Origin: an uncultured Spirochaetales bacterium
Lineage (GTDB): Bacteria > Spirochaetota > Spirochaetia > Sphaerochaetales > Sphaerochaetaceae
Direction of reading: 5' to 3'
NCBI GenBank assembly: GCA_949292445.1
Contig: CASEZU010000001.1
Coordinates: 1-7,530 of the forward strand
DNA length: 7,530 nt
Shown here: positions 6,339 to 7,530 of the stretch, piece by piece
How the letters are laid out: each line of letters opens with the position of its first letter
Numbering within the stretch: position 1 is the first letter of the stretch
The notes under the pieces: generated by a model
What the model saw: only the letters and a program-made list of their open reading frames with translations
Databases searched by the model: none
What the model was told of the DNA's origin: nothing
Position numbers and translations under genes: made by a program

Positions 6339-7166
6339 TCACTGATCGCACTGATACCAGAGCTCAGCTGATCCATGTCTCAGCACATCGCCCTTGCGGA
6401 ATCCTCTCTCCTCATATTTTCCGGTTACAGTACCGGAGAGCAGGCCTTCTGTTATCTCGAGATAATCGTGAATGATTCCCTTGTCTATTGTCGCTCCGTC
6501 ATGTCCGATCGCCAGAGTGCTGAAATCACTGCTTCTCTCCCACAGCTTCCTGAGCGTGTCATGGTAGCGCTCTATGAGGGCAGTCCCGTTTTCAGGCTGG
6601 CGGGGAAGGATGATGCTTTTGTTGACTGTATCTCCGCTGAAAAGTATCCCGTCCTCCTTATCAAGGTAGCAGAGGCTTCCATCGGTATGGCCAGGAGTGA
6701 GGATGCACTCAAAACGGCGGCCGCCAAGATCGATTGAGGTTCCATCCGGAACATCGGTGAAATCGAAGCTGCAGTCAGGCTCACTCTCAGGAATGAGCGA
6801 AAGAAGCTCATCCTCATGGCCAGGGAATCGCACAGGGCCTCTCGTCTCCACATACATCCTGCGGAAAGCATTATCAGTATTCATGCCGAATATTCTTGCA
6901 CCTGTATCAGCGCTGTTCATATATATCCTGCAATCCTTGAACTCATAGATGCCTCCGATGTGATCCGGATGGGAATGAGTCAGAAAGACAGCGGTTATCG
7001 GCTTACCGGCAATACTCTCTGCGACCGCCCTTATATTCCCGAGACCGCAGCCTGTATCTATCATCACCGCAGAGTCCGAGCCTTCGACAAGGAATGCATT
7101 CACGAGCCTGAACTCATCGATACACCATATTCCCTTTCCGATACTGGAAACTTCCTGCCTGATCAT
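6339..7166 (-). CDS. Metallo-beta-lactamase-fold hydrolase
   Basis: A 275-residue cytoplasmic MBL-fold enzyme with a complete two-metal site: THSHPDH (residues 63-69: His64, His66, Asp68, His69), TPGHTDGS with His160, FSGDTV with Asp179, and AIGHDG with His222. The opening NAFLVEGSDSAVMIDTGCG is the usual first strand and turn. The general layout is like glyoxalase II and related small MBL hydrolases, but the length and the stretch at 85-130 do not fix a substrate, and a beta-lactamase role is not suggested. No C-terminal flavodoxin, rhodanese or RNase-specific domain follows. The ATG at 7166 has AGGAGA at 7171-7176, an excellent ribosome binding site with about 4 nt spacing. It lies downstream of pheT on the same strand, with a terminator hairpin between them, and converges on the endonuclease gene with a 31-bp gap in which no clear terminator is seen. 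Confidence 0.92.
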   Translation of the reverse strand: MIRQEVSSIGKGIWCIDEFRLVNAFLVEGSDSAVMIDTGCGLGNIRAVAESIAGKPITAVFLTHSHPDHIGGIYEFKDCRIYMNSADTGARIFGMNTDNAFRRMYVETRGPVRFPGHEDELLSLIPESEPDCSFDFTDVPDGTSIDLGGRRFECILTPGHTDGSLCYLDKEDGILFSGDTVNKSIILPRQPENGTALIERYHDTLRKLWERSSDFSTLAIGHDGATIDKGIIHDYLEITEGLLSGTVTGKYEERGFRKGDVLRHGSAELWYQCDQ

Positions 7167-7170
7167 CAGT

Positions 7171-7176
7171 TCTCCT
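7171..7176 (-). promoter_or_regulatory. Ribosome binding site of the MBL hydrolase gene
   Basis: AGGAGA on the minus strand, 4 nt before the ATG at 7166. It supports the annotated start. No in-frame upstream start is better placed. Confidence 0.7.
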
Positions 7177-7191
7177 CTCTCTTAAGCAAAA

Positions 7192-7221
7192 CACCCCTCT
7201 TCCATCTGTAGAAAAGGGGTG
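7192..7221 (-). terminator. Rho-independent terminator of pheT
   Basis: On the minus strand, CACCCCT (7215-7221) pairs with AGGGGTG (7192-7198), extended by a mismatch and three further pairs around an 8-nt loop. The stem is followed by TTTTGCTT. It lies 18 nt after the pheT stop. The T run is short, so termination may be partial, which matters because the MBL gene starts 25 nt beyond it. Confidence 0.75.
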
Positions 7222-7239
7222 CGACACAACACAGTCTTA

Positions 7240-7530
7240 TCAGTTCATCAGCTTGTCGAGATCGATCTCAGCCATGATGGAAGGCATCGAGCAGCCCCAT
7301 GACTCGAGGACCTGCGGATGTGTCTCTCCGAAGACACCGACCTTCTCACCCTTGTAGATAATTACAGCAGCACGACCGGGAATGAACCTGGGATCATCTG
7401 CAACCTCAGCAAGCGTATACTCCTTCTTCAGGAAATACATGATGGTGTTGATATACGATGCGGCATCGTTGTAGCCGACAGCGGCATTGGATGAGAAGAA
7501 ACCAAGACTGTCAATTGTCCTTGTTCCGCT
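7240..7530 (-). CDS. pheT: Phenylalanyl-tRNA synthetase beta subunit, C-terminal 96 residues (5' part beyond window)
   Basis: The frame is open from base 7530 to the stop at 7240-7242 and encodes the last 96 residues. The block GRAAVIIYKGEKVGVFGETHPQVLESWGCSMP, then MAEIDLDKL, is the C-terminal catalytic-like module of the archaeal/eukaryotic-type PheT, where VFGEIHPEVLENFGL...AFEIDLD is typical. The protein stops right after this block, with no ferredoxin-fold anticodon-binding domain, unlike the long bacterial PheT. PheT pairs with PheS to charge tRNA-Phe in the cytoplasm; spirochaetes are known to carry this short type. An internal ATG at 7438-7440 is not the true start, since the frame continues upstream (SLGFFSSNAAVGYNDAASYI...) in PheT-like sequence to the window edge. 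A terminator hairpin follows the gene. Identification is from motif memory without alignment. Confidence 0.88.
   Translation of the reverse strand, partial: SGTRTIDSLGFFSSNAAVGYNDAASYINTIMYFLKKEYTLAEVADDPRFIPGRAAVIIYKGEKVGVFGETHPQVLESWGCSMPSIMAEIDLDKLMN

Noticed and set aside
6375..7211. Plus-strand open frames of 120 and 131 codons opposite the MBL gene
   Set aside because: The minus strand has a full set of MBL metal ligands and a good ribosome binding site; the plus-strand products show no recognisable features.

Overview
The window looks like chromosomal DNA of a spirochaete (Spirochaetota). Two features support this. The elongation factor G has the diagnostic spirochaete wording in its G domain (AHIDSGKT, then [22 protein letters not shown]). 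The PheT C-terminus reads like the short archaeal/eukaryotic-type beta subunit that spirochaetes carry. Codon use in the housekeeping genes points to a moderate-GC genome. The genus is not determined; a Treponema- or Sphaerochaeta-like relative is a guess from recalled sequence similarity.

Layout, left to right. (1) Positions 1-2090, minus strand: fusA, missing only its last few codons, with a good sigma70-type promoter at 2153-2181. (2) A 199-bp divergent spacer at 2091-2289. (3) Positions 2290-4058, plus strand: a likely three-gene operon of a HIT-family hydrolase, a lipoprotein (4-bp overlap with the HIT gene) and a thioredoxin, closed by a strong intrinsic terminator at 4080-4111. (4) Positions 4163-6307, plus strand: an AT-richer pair made of a beta-class DNA methyltransferase and an unrecognised 385-aa protein that is best explained as its partner restriction endonuclease. 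This would be a type II restriction-modification cassette placed between housekeeping genes. (5) Positions 6339-7166, minus strand: a metallo-beta-lactamase-fold hydrolase converging on the cassette. (6) Positions 7240-7530, minus strand: the 3' end of pheT, followed by its terminator hairpin at 7192-7221.

How the genes relate. fusA and pheT are translation genes. The HIT/lipoprotein/thioredoxin group is co-transcribed, but no shared pathway is evident. The methyltransferase and the 385-aa protein should act together: the first methylates a specific site, and the second is expected to cut the same site when unmethylated. The two most interesting items are the unassigned endonuclease candidate and the lipoprotein, whose C-terminal half resembles an endonuclease/exonuclease/phosphatase (EEP) fold with every catalytic motif apparently lost.
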